Below, one piece after another: positions 49,396-56,597 of a stretch of 64,000 bases of DNA. Location: positions 300,519 to 364,518 of the forward strand of contig NZ_JAARLY010000004.1 of NCBI RefSeq assembly GCF_011759385.1, written 5' to 3'. Origin of the DNA: Oleiagrimonas sp. C23AA. Lineage in GTDB: Bacteria > Pseudomonadota > Gammaproteobacteria > Xanthomonadales > Rhodanobacteraceae. The position numbers and the translations under genes were made by a program. The notes under the pieces were generated by a model. That model had not been told where the DNA came from, searched no databases, and worked only from the letters and a program-made list of their open reading frames with translations. Within the stretch, counting starts at the first letter, position 1, and the number at the start of each line of letters is the position of its first letter.

Positions 49396-50610
49396 ATGCA
49401 GGTTCGCAGGCGCCGTATCTGCTTTGTGCAGATTGCCGACCAGATCCTTCCCGACTTTCACGCCTTGTTCCGGGGCGAGGTGAAAATTGACGCCAAGCCG
49501 AAGGCCGAACTGTTGTGTCCGATCGACGGCGAGCGTATTGCCCTAAAGCCGGAGGAACTGCCGGTGCTGGCCTCGCTGTCTGCCGAGGAGTGGGTAGAAG
49601 CTGAGGCCCTGATGAGCCAGGGCCTGGCCGACAAAGCGTTGCTCGTGCGTATGGCCGAGCGTCAGGTGCTGCTGACGGATGCACCTGATGACGTCGCCAG
49701 CCAGCGCATCATGACCGCCGAGAAGCGCATGGAGGATATCGGCTGGTACGACCTGACCGCCATGTATCACGCCATGACGCGATGGTCGAACAAAACCGAC
49801 GACGTTTCCGATCGCGAGCACTCTGATGCCGCGCATCGCTCGCGACTGGATGAGGTAGCCAAGCGGCACGGCCCGCCGCCAACGCATTTTCCGCGGCGTG
49901 ATGACGCCATAGCCACCGAGCCACTGGACTTGCCTGCGTTCGACTCGCCCCTCGCTGAAATCCTCAAGGCCCGGCGCACCGCCCGCAACTTTGCCAGCCA
50001 CGTGCCGCTGCCCAGGCATGAGCTTTCGCACATGCTGTACGGTACGTTTGGTGCCATGGGTACGCAGGAGTTCGCGCCGGGCATGGTCGCCGTCAAGCGC
50101 ACCAGCGCCTCGGGCGGCGGCCTGACGCCGATGGACGCCTATCCGCTGATCATGAACGTTGAAGGCCTGCGTACCGGCATCTATCACTACGAGGCGGGTA
50201 CGCACTCCCTGGAACTGCTCAAGGAAGTGCCCGAGCAAAGCCTGCGTGCCATGGTCATGCAGGTCACCGCCGGGCAGGACTACTTCGCCCAGGCGCAGGC
50301 CGCCATCGTGCATGTGGCACGCTTTGCCCGGCATCACTGGAAGTATCGCCGTCACGCCAAGGCCTACAAGGCATTACTGATGGACTCGGCGCATCTGAGC
50401 CAGACCTTCTATCTGCTGGCGACCGAACGGGGCCTGGGCGCTTTCTACACCGCCGCGCTCAACGACGTCGAGCTGACGCCGTGGCTGGGACTGGACCCGA
50501 TTGAAGCCGCTCCCGTGGGCATGAGCGGCGTGGGAATCACCACCGAAGATCCACACGATGAACTGCACTTTTGCCCGCAACCCTATGATCCGACAGCGGC
50601 CAGGCGCTGA
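49396..50610 (+). CDS. SagB-family putative peptide maturation dehydrogenase
   Basis: A 404-residue protein: an N-terminal region of about 170 residues without a recognised fold and a C-terminal nitroreductase/SagB-type flavin domain. FMN-binding landmarks are ARRTARNF (192-199), SASGGGLTPMDAYPL (237-251), DSAHLSQTFYLLATERGLGAF (330-350) and LGLDPIEAAPVG (364-375). SagB enzymes oxidise azolines to azoles in RiPP maturation; this branch (as I recall, TIGR04511) occurs without a YcaO cyclodehydratase. It precedes the putative substrate gene by 162 bp in the same direction. Confidence 0.85.
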   Translation: MQVRRRRICFVQIADQILPDFHALFRGEVKIDAKPKAELLCPIDGERIALKPEELPVLASLSAEEWVEAEALMSQGLADKALLVRMAERQVLLTDAPDDVASQRIMTAEKRMEDIGWYDLTAMYHAMTRWSNKTDDVSDREHSDAAHRSRLDEVAKRHGPPPTHFPRRDDAIATEPLDLPAFDSPLAEILKARRTARNFASHVPLPRHELSHMLYGTFGAMGTQEFAPGMVAVKRTSASGGGLTPMDAYPLIMNVEGLRTGIYHYEAGTHSLELLKEVPEQSLRAMVMQVTAGQDYFAQAQAAIVHVARFARHHWKYRRHAKAYKALLMDSAHLSQTFYLLATERGLGAFYTAALNDVELTPWLGLDPIEAAPVGMSGVGITTEDPHDELHFCPQPYDPTAARR

Positions 50611-50641
50611 TTCCATTGCCGCAGCCATGCCCTGACAGACT

Positions 50642-50671
50642 TTGCGTGCAAGACCCCATATCCGCTATAAC
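50642..50671 (+). promoter_or_regulatory. Candidate sigma-70 promoter of the precursor gene
   Basis: TTGCGT and TATAAC are 18 bp apart, upstream of the precursor gene and after the dehydrogenase gene. Start expected near 50678, giving a leader of about 95 nt. It would allow precursor transcription in excess of the enzyme. Confidence 0.5.
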
Positions 50672-50772
50672 CGAACCGACCCGTTCCAGCGGGCCCTCCC
50701 GACAGCACGATGCGTGTCCGCATCGACGTCACGACTTCTGATGCAAGTCATCAACCCGACAAGGAGCAAGCC

Positions 50773-51078
50773 ATGAACGACGTGATTGAATTCCGCAGCG
50801 AAGCCCATGCCATTCCCTCTACCACTGGCCATCGGCCAAGCCAGCGCATGACGGTGCATGAGTTTCTCAAGAAGTTGGCGGTCGATGATTCGTTTCGGAG
50901 TGAGCTTGAGACGACACCGGTTGCTTCTGCTCTTGCAGCGGGCTTTACTTTTGATGCTCAATGCTTGCCGAAAAATGGAATCAAGCTTCCTAGCAAGGGC
51001 GAAGTAAAATCATACTTGGATATGACTGACGAAAGGCTTCTCGAAAGCTTTGCCGTTGTCATCGTTTTCAAGATCTAA
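50773..51078 (+). CDS. Putative modified peptide precursor (RiPP-like, nitrile-hydratase-leader type)
   Basis: A 101-residue protein. The central FLKKLAVDDSFRSEL (residues 31-45), followed by P-x-x-x-A-L and Gly57, resembles the nitrile-hydratase-alpha-like (NHLP) leader of RiPP precursors and the 'putative modified peptide' family (TIGR04509 as I recall). The C-terminal region holds the single Cys64 and ends in a hydrophobic SFAVVIVFKI. No Gly-Gly cleavage site is obvious. An excellent ribosome site (AAGGAG, 6 bp) sets the ATG at 50773. Codons are host-like up to about residue 36 and AT-rich afterwards. It is convergent, 8 bp away, with the cyclase gene. Confidence 0.8.
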   Translation: MNDVIEFRSEAHAIPSTTGHRPSQRMTVHEFLKKLAVDDSFRSELETTPVASALAAGFTFDAQCLPKNGIKLPSKGEVKSYLDMTDERLLESFAVVIVFKI

Positions 51079-52975
51079 AGCCGTATTTAGTTAACCTGCG
51101 CTGCCCGCGTGCGGCGCAGGTGCTTATCAATTTGAAGTGATGCGACTCTTGCGCCAATGCCCAAGTTATTTTCGAAGATTTCACCAAAGGCCAGGGCGCG
51201 ATTTCTTATAGCAAAATCAAGTAATTTTTGGGCATTTTTACCTGAGGCCGCCAATGCTGCTCTTGCTCTGAGGTCATAAATTTCCCAAATGGGGTTTGAC
51301 CTTACTGATGTCGCCATGGAATATGCTCTCCGCGCATCCCCAGAGGAGAGGTAAATTTCTGCTTGAGCTAGAGTGTATATCTGACTCAGTACAGGGTTTC
51401 CTTCCACCTTTCCCTGGGCGTGCAGCTCATCTAAAGCTTTTTTCGCCAGCGAAGTGTTTCCCATTCGCGCGGACCATGCTGAAAATAATGCAGTGAGCGC
51501 GCGATAATCAACCACAAGCCTATCGCGGTCAACTTTCTTCATTGATAATAGTTGATCCAGCCAGTGCTTTGTTTCGGCTCGTGCGGCCTCCTTTTGACCT
51601 GCCGTCCAGCGCATTGCAACAAGGTCCAGCTTTAGACTCCATATCGTAGTGTTTACATCGTATCCACGTTTTCCAGTGCTGAGTTTGAATAGGCTGTCAG
51701 CAAGCACTTTAACTGCTTCTTGTAGCTTTCCTTGATCCTCCAAAAGCATGGCTCGTCTGCGCGCAACGCTAACAGAAAATCTCTTATCTTTAGATCTTAA
51801 GTTGATATATGTGTAGGCGAGTTTATATTTCTTCTCCATGATATAAAGATCAGCAAGGCCTAAAAACGGCCCCTTGAATCCTGCCTGCCGAGCCTTTTTA
51901 AGGTTCTTTTCCGCGTTCGTTAGGCTGCCTGTAGCGAGCTGACAAGTGCCTAGTACGTATATGGATACAGGGCGCAGAGACTGAGGCAATGTTGCCGCAT
52001 GATGCAAATAGGGCAATGCCAACTTACAGTCATTATTATAGGCAGCTAAAAAAAGCCCAGTATTGTTGGGGCCGCTTGCTATATCAGGGTATAGGTCGGC
52101 CATGACCTTCCAGGCAGCGATGGCCTCCAAAGGGCTGCCGTAGGCGGTGGTCTTAAGGGCTTGTATTCGTAGTTGCTCCAGATAACTCAGTCTGCCGCTA
52201 CGCTTAAGGGCGTTATCCATCGCTTCCCGAGCTGCTTCTTTGCGGTTAAGTGAGAGATATATGGCGCCAAGTTGTGCATAAGCCGCAGCAAAGCCGGGGT
52301 CAAGCTTAATCGCCTGCTTGGTTACGTCAGTTGCAAGTTTCGCATCCCCGTCCTGTAGGGCGGTGTATCCTAAAGTATAGGCGCGCAGTGCGTCCAAGCT
52401 GTCGGTGGTTGCTTGCTGAAGAGGTACGCTGGAACTCTTTATTTGATCTATAGTTTCGCCTAAAGAGCCTCGCATTTTTTTAACGAGTCCATCGATAGCA
52501 GGTACAAGGCTTTTCTTGTCTGATGCTTTCTCAGAAAATTTAGCGACAGGAGTTCCTGTTGTTGGATTGATGATCGTTGCTATCAGAAGAAAGTCGGAAC
52601 CATAATTATCTATGGAGGGCAGTATAAGCGCCTTAGCGTTAAGTCGCAGTGAGATATTGATGCCAATTTTTTTTTCTATATTGGTTTTTTTTCTAAGGCG
52701 CATTTGCCTTAGTGTGTCTCTGACTATTGCATCGGGCATCACATTTACGTACCGCGACTGTTGCAGGTCGAGAAGAAACGCACTTTTTAGTGGAAGGGAT
52801 ATATTTTTAATGCCGGTGTGATTCTGGATGTCCCCTACCACTACCCAGTCTCGTGCTGAAAAGCCCAGCGAGCGTTCGCTATGATTATATCCCCACCAAA
52901 TAGACCCGGCAGTGCTCGCGGCAAGAATAATTCCAAAAACAGCTAGCCATTTTGGCTTCAACCAAGACCTATCCC
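50880..52975. other. AT-rich tract with borders inside two convergent genes
   Basis: Visually the base composition falls from about 60-65 % to about 42-46 % GC near 50880, inside the precursor gene after codon 36, and rises again near 52975, inside the cyclase gene at about residue 216. Codon choice changes with it (many AAA, GAT, TTT, CTT). A short GC-rich patch remains at about 51095-51121 around the cyclase stop codon. No transposase, att site or tRNA flanks it, so recombination between homologous gene ends is likelier than a mobile element. Confidence 0.75.
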
Positions 52976-53624
52976 GCCTGGCATTGCGATGGGATCGTGG
53001 TGCCTTCATGGGGCCGACGGTGGCGTCGCCTACCTCGACTACGGAAAGGGGGGTGCTGAGGCCCTTGGCACGATAGGTGCCGTGTTTTTTCCAGCGAAGT
53101 TTGTGGTTCTTGAGTTCGCCTTCGGCACGCTGTGCGAAGCCTGCGGCGACTTGGGAAAGCAGGATCTGGCCAGGCCGCGCCAAGCTGGCCAGTCGCGAGG
53201 CGATGGGCTTGACCAGCCCCTCCACTTCCAGTGGCTTGGCGCCACGCGAGATGGCGTCGGCGTCGTTGTGCCAGAGCACCACGTCGCCGACGTGAATGCC
53301 AACTCGACTGCGCAGGGTTTCGCCTTGTTCAATGGCCAGCTGTTCCAGCGCGTGCTGATAATCCAGGGCAAAGGCGACGGCGCGGATGGGGCGCTCGAAC
53401 AGCAGCAGGAAGCCATCGGTCTTGTCGATTTCCTGCCCGCCGTGGCGTTGCAGCACGGTACGGGCGAGGCGGTCGTGGGCGCGAATGAGCTCCGCGGCGC
53501 GGCGATCGCCGAGTCTTTGCACCATACCCGTGGAGTCGGACAGATCGCACACAACGATCGTGCGCAATTGCGGCACGGGCTCGCGTACCTCGGGGGCCGC
53601 TTCTTGGCCGGACACCGCTTCCAT
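51087..53624 (-). CDS. Membrane class III cyclase-TPR protein of the peptide modification system
   Basis: An 845-residue protein. Residues 20-200 form a class III nucleotidyl cyclase homology domain with metal Asp27 (VCDLSDST) and Asp70 (KTDGF). The usual catalytic Asn of the VNxAAR motif is Pro140 (KPIASRL), with Arg144 kept, so activity is uncertain. A transmembrane helix follows (about 226-244), then a TolB/FlgO-like domain (about 255-400) and TPR repeats (about 405-650 and beyond). This arrangement fits the 'putative peptide modification system cyclase' family (TIGR04510 as I recall). The TPR half is probably extracytoplasmic. The gene lies 8 bp downstream of the CNB-GGDEF gene and converges on the precursor. 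Confidence 0.82.
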   Translation of the reverse strand: MEAVSGQEAAPEVREPVPQLRTIVVCDLSDSTGMVQRLGDRRAAELIRAHDRLARTVLQRHGGQEIDKTDGFLLLFERPIRAVAFALDYQHALEQLAIEQGETLRSRVGIHVGDVVLWHNDADAISRGAKPLEVEGLVKPIASRLASLARPGQILLSQVAAGFAQRAEGELKNHKLRWKKHGTYRAKGLSTPLSVVEVGDATVGPMKAPRSHRNARRDRSWLKPKWLAVFGIILAASTAGSIWWGYNHSERSLGFSARDWVVVGDIQNHTGIKNISLPLKSAFLLDLQQSRYVNVMPDAIVRDTLRQMRLRKKTNIEKKIGINISLRLNAKALILPSIDNYGSDFLLIATIINPTTGTPVAKFSEKASDKKSLVPAIDGLVKKMRGSLGETIDQIKSSSVPLQQATTDSLDALRAYTLGYTALQDGDAKLATDVTKQAIKLDPGFAAAYAQLGAIYLSLNRKEAAREAMDNALKRSGRLSYLEQLRIQALKTTAYGSPLEAIAAWKVMADLYPDIASGPNNTGLFLAAYNNDCKLALPYLHHAATLPQSLRPVSIYVLGTCQLATGSLTNAEKNLKKARQAGFKGPFLGLADLYIMEKKYKLAYTYINLRSKDKRFSVSVARRRAMLLEDQGKLQEAVKVLADSLFKLSTGKRGYDVNTTIWSLKLDLVAMRWTAGQKEAARAETKHWLDQLLSMKKVDRDRLVVDYRALTALFSAWSARMGNTSLAKKALDELHAQGKVEGNPVLSQIYTLAQAEIYLSSGDARRAYSMATSVRSNPIWEIYDLRARAALAASGKNAQKLLDFAIRNRALAFGEIFENNLGIGARVASLQIDKHLRRTRAAQVN

Positions 53625-53632
53625 GGGACGAC

Positions 53633-54682
53633 TTACACGACGGCACCGGGCCGGTAGGGCATGACGTATAGGCCGTCACCTCCCTGACCCTTGACCCGAT
53701 AGAGCGCCTCGTCCACTTCGCTGTACCAGTTCGACCAGCCGGCGCCTTCACGACACAGGCTGGCGCCGATGCTGGCGGTGACGCGCAGGTCCTGACGGCT
53801 GGCGTCGAAATGCAGATCTCGAATGGCCTGCATGAGGCGTTGGGCCCGGTTGCGCACGGCCTCGTGAGAGCCTACATGCATCAGTAGTGCGAATTCATCA
53901 CCACCCAGGCGGCACGGCAGGTCGAGCAGGCCCGAAGCCAGCTGGATTTGTCGGGCCACGGCGCACAGTACTTCATCGCCGGTAAGGTGGCCGTAGCGAT
54001 CATTGACGCTTTTGAAGTGGTCCAGGTCGATCAGCAGGATACCCAGGTGACTGCCTGGTTCGTGCGCCCGGGGAAGCTCCTCCAGGTACTTGTAGAGACC
54101 GCGCCGATTGCATAACCCGGTCAGCTCATCGGTGCGAATCTGGCCCTGGGCCTGGCTGAGCTGGCCGCGCGTCTGGTGCAGTGAATCCAGTGCGTGCATC
54201 AGGTCTTCATTGCGGCGCTTGAGGCCGGCGACCAGCTCTTGTTCGCTGAGCACTAGGTAGGCCAGCGAACGACGCGTGAATTGCAGGCCCAGTGTGGGGT
54301 CACATTGAGTCAGGCGCTCGAAGTGCTCGTAGTCGATGACCAGCAGCTGGCAGTCCTCCAGCGCGGTGGCCGTGGCCATGCGGCAGTGATCGCCGACGAA
54401 CAGCGCAAGCTCGCCGAAGAACATGCCAGGCTCCAGCTGTTTGCGCGGCATGTCGCCATGGAAGTCGAGTTCGACCTGCCCCGATTCGATGACGTACATG
54501 CTCTGGCCGATCTCTCCACGGCGCAGGATGGGTTGACCAGCGAGCACGCGCAACGGCCGCGCAGCGGCGCGGAAGGCCACCAGTTCGGCATCGGTCAGCT
54601 GATAGTAAGGCATGGTTTCAGCAGCCATGGCATCGAGTTGATGGGCCGACTTGGTTGCTGAATCGGCAATCGGCAGGTTCAC
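53633..54682 (-). CDS. Cyclic-nucleotide-binding diguanylate cyclase
   Basis: A 349-residue cytoplasmic protein. Residues about 40-130 are a CRP-like cyclic-nucleotide-binding domain with the phosphate-binding cassette FFGELALF (Glu91) and Arg101 (HCRMATA). A coiled segment leads to a GGDEF domain (about 185-345) with an intact GGDEF at 260-264. The RxxD inhibitory site is missing (GLLD). It would make cyclic-di-GMP in response to a cyclic nucleotide. The start is GTG at 54682 after GGAGG. It is the first gene of a two-gene operon with the class III cyclase, suggesting that the cyclase product is its ligand. Confidence 0.85.
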   Translation of the reverse strand: MNLPIADSATKSAHQLDAMAAETMPYYQLTDAELVAFRAAARPLRVLAGQPILRRGEIGQSMYVIESGQVELDFHGDMPRKQLEPGMFFGELALFVGDHCRMATATALEDCQLLVIDYEHFERLTQCDPTLGLQFTRRSLAYLVLSEQELVAGLKRRNEDLMHALDSLHQTRGQLSQAQGQIRTDELTGLCNRRGLYKYLEELPRAHEPGSHLGILLIDLDHFKSVNDRYGHLTGDEVLCAVARQIQLASGLLDLPCRLGGDEFALLMHVGSHEAVRNRAQRLMQAIRDLHFDASRQDLRVTASIGASLCREGAGWSNWYSEVDEALYRVKGQGGDGLYVMPYRPGAVV

Positions 54683-54755
54683 GCTGCCTTCCCCTCCTTA
54701 GGCGCGGTGTGAGAAGAATAGTAGCAAGCTTGGCCGGGGTCTGACACGACAAATC

Positions 54756-54772
54756 CAAGAGTCCTACTCTTG
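54756..54772. promoter_or_regulatory. Perfect dyad upstream of the GGDEF-cyclase operon
   Basis: CAAGAGT-CCT-ACTCTTG, arms of 7 bp with a 3-bp spacer, about 75-90 bp before the GTG start. Likely an operator; no regulator is known. Confidence 0.4.
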
Positions 54773-54850
54773 TATACGGCAAGCTGTCTGGCGCGTCGAG
54801 CCCTGTCCGCAGGCAGTGTGACAGACGTCCATGCCAGCATCACACAATGG

Positions 54851-55405
54851 CTAGACGCCGCGATGCTTGCCCTGAAAGGGTGTGAAAAACTGCCGCAGCG
54901 ACACGAGATCGGCTTCCATGTCGTCGCTGGTCTCAAATATCGGGCCCAGACCGATAACGCGGTCCGGATAGTGAAAATACACCGGCACCACCGGTACATT
55001 GGCACGTCGCGCGATATGCCAGAAGCCGCTCTTCCAGCGCTCGACCTGTTTGCGCGTGCCTTCCGGCGTGATGCCCAGCCAGAACTTGGGGTGCGTGGCG
55101 AACTGGTCGACCATCTGCTCGACCACGCCCTTAGTGGCGCTGCGATCGATGCCCACGCCTCCGAGTTGACGCAGCAGCGCACCGAGCGGGCCTCGAAACA
55201 GCTCCTGCTTGGCCATGAAGTGCACGTCGGCGCCCATGGCCACCTTCATCAGCAGCCCCCAGATGCCGTCCCACCATGAAGAGTGCGGCACGCCGATCAG
55301 CACCGCCTGCGGAATGTCCGGCAGTTCTCCGGCCAGGCGCCACCCGGCCATGCGCAGAATGGCCCGGCTCAGACGTCGGCGCCAGGAATCGGCAAACGAG
55401 GGCAT
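54851..55405 (-). CDS. 1-acylglycerol-3-phosphate acyltransferase-like protein
   Basis: A 184-residue PlsC-family acyltransferase. The H-x4-D motif is in PHSSWWD, and the TPEGTR segment is the second conserved block; GVGIDRS is also typical. It is short and lacks the usual N-terminal membrane helix, like the 'glycerol acyltransferase' type often found in xanthomonads. Start ATG 55405 is uncertain; a GTG at 55447 behind GGAG would add 14 residues. It lies 50 bp downstream of arfB on the same strand. Confidence 0.8.
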   Translation of the reverse strand: MPSFADSWRRRLSRAILRMAGWRLAGELPDIPQAVLIGVPHSSWWDGIWGLLMKVAMGADVHFMAKQELFRGPLGALLRQLGGVGIDRSATKGVVEQMVDQFATHPKFWLGITPEGTRKQVERWKSGFWHIARRANVPVVPVYFHYPDRVIGLGPIFETSDDMEADLVSLRQFFTPFQGKHRGV

Positions 55406-55455
55406 GTGCGGAGGCAGCTCGGCCGGCCGCGGAATGCGAGCGTCCACGAAGGGTG

Positions 55456-55875
55456 TTACTCCAGTGTCGGGCGCCCACGGGCGCGCTTGATCTGGCCGCG
55501 ACGCTGCTTGCTGGAAAGGCGCCGTTCCTTGGAGCCACGCGTGGGCCGCGTGGGGATGCGCTTCTTGGGCACGACCAAACCCTGGCGTAGCCATTCGACC
55601 AGACGTTCGCGCGCATCATCGCGGTTGCGCGCCTGGTCGCGAAAGCGTCTGGCCTGGATCACCAGCACGCCGGCCTCGGTCAGACGCCGGTCACGACGCG
55701 CCAGCAGGCGGGCGCGAACTTCCTCGGGCAGCGCTGGCGAGCTGGCCACGTCAAAGCGCAGCTCGACCGCGCTCTCTGTGCGGTTCACATGCTGGCCGCC
55801 GGGCCCGTCGGCGCGCGTGAAGCGCTCGCTGAGCTCGGATTCCTCAATCTGGATGCGTCGGCTTACCTTCAACAT
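55456..55875 (-). CDS. arfB: Peptidyl-tRNA hydrolase ArfB (alternative ribosome rescue)
   Basis: A 139-residue YaeJ/ICT1-like release factor with the catalytic GGQ in RADGPGGQHVNR (residues 21-32) and a basic C-terminal tail (KKRIPTRPTRGSKERRLSSKQRR) that enters the empty mRNA channel of stalled ribosomes. Normal size for ArfB and far smaller than RF1/RF2. Confidence 0.93.
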   Translation of the reverse strand: MLKVSRRIQIEESELSERFTRADGPGGQHVNRTESAVELRFDVASSPALPEEVRARLLARRDRRLTEAGVLVIQARRFRDQARNRDDARERLVEWLRQGLVVPKKRIPTRPTRGSKERRLSSKQRRGQIKRARGRPTLE

Positions 55876-55884
55876 AAGCTGATT

Positions 55885-56586
55885 CTAGCCAAGATGTGCG
55901 CGCCAGCCGAACCGGTCGGTGATGGCGAGCCAGGTGGCATCCAGTGGCGCCTTGATGCGCATGGCGCGTGCGTCGGCCGGATGGACAAATTCCAGCGCGC
56001 TGGCGTGCAGCAGCATGCGAAAGCAACCGAAGTGCTGCTTGAACAAGCGATTGTGGTCGCTGCGTCCGTGCTGGCTGTCGCCCACGATCGGGTGATGGAT
56101 GTGCGCCAAGTGCTTGCGGATCTGCCGAAAACGCCCGGTTTGCGGCATGCATTTAAGCAGGGCGTAGCGCTGCTGAGGATAGCGGCCCAGGGCGATGGGT
56201 ACCTCCACCGTGGCCACGCTCTGGTAATGCGTTTGCGCTTCACGGCGTGGGCCGGAGTCGCGCGCGCCGGGCAGCGCGTAGTCGATCACGCCTTCGGCCG
56301 GCTCCGGCCAGCCGCGCACCACCGCCAGATAGTGCTTGCGTGTACTGCGCGCCCTGAACTGCTCGCCCAGCGCCGCGGCCATGTCGCTGTTGCGCGCGAC
56401 CAGCAGCACACCGCTGGTCGGGCGATCCAGGCGATGGGCCAGATGCAATGGGCCGTCCACCTGTTCGCGCAGTGCGTCGATCACGAAGGCCTCGGCCGGA
56501 CCGACGAAATGGGAGCGATGCACCGGCATGCCGGCAGGCTTGTTCACCGCCAGCAGGTCGGTGTCCTGGTAGAGAATGTCCAGCAT
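55885..56586 (-). CDS. truC: tRNA pseudouridine(65) synthase TruC
   Basis: A 233-residue RluA-family pseudouridine synthase without an S4 domain. The catalytic Asp is in HRLDRPTSG (residues 51-59), and the RFRQIRKH segment and YQDTDLLAVNKPAGMPVH start are typical of TruC, which modifies U65 in tRNA. The ATG at 56586 follows GAAGG at 9 bp and starts 11 bp downstream of ubiB. Confidence 0.9.
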   Translation of the reverse strand: MLDILYQDTDLLAVNKPAGMPVHRSHFVGPAEAFVIDALREQVDGPLHLAHRLDRPTSGVLLVARNSDMAAALGEQFRARSTRKHYLAVVRGWPEPAEGVIDYALPGARDSGPRREAQTHYQSVATVEVPIALGRYPQQRYALLKCMPQTGRFRQIRKHLAHIHHPIVGDSQHGRSDHNRLFKQHFGCFRMLLHASALEFVHPADARAMRIKAPLDATWLAITDRFGWRAHLG

Positions 56587-56597
56587 GCAAGATGCCT

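Noticed and set aside
49396..51078. Azole-forming SagBCD bacteriocin cluster
   Set aside because: No YcaO (SagD) or SagC homologue and a precursor with only one Cys and no Cys/Ser/Thr-rich core, so a classical thiazole/oxazole-modified microcin is not supported.
50880..52975. Prophage or insertion element in the AT-rich tract
   Set aside because: The tract is filled by the ends of two intact genes; no transposase, integrase, terminal repeats or target duplication was seen.
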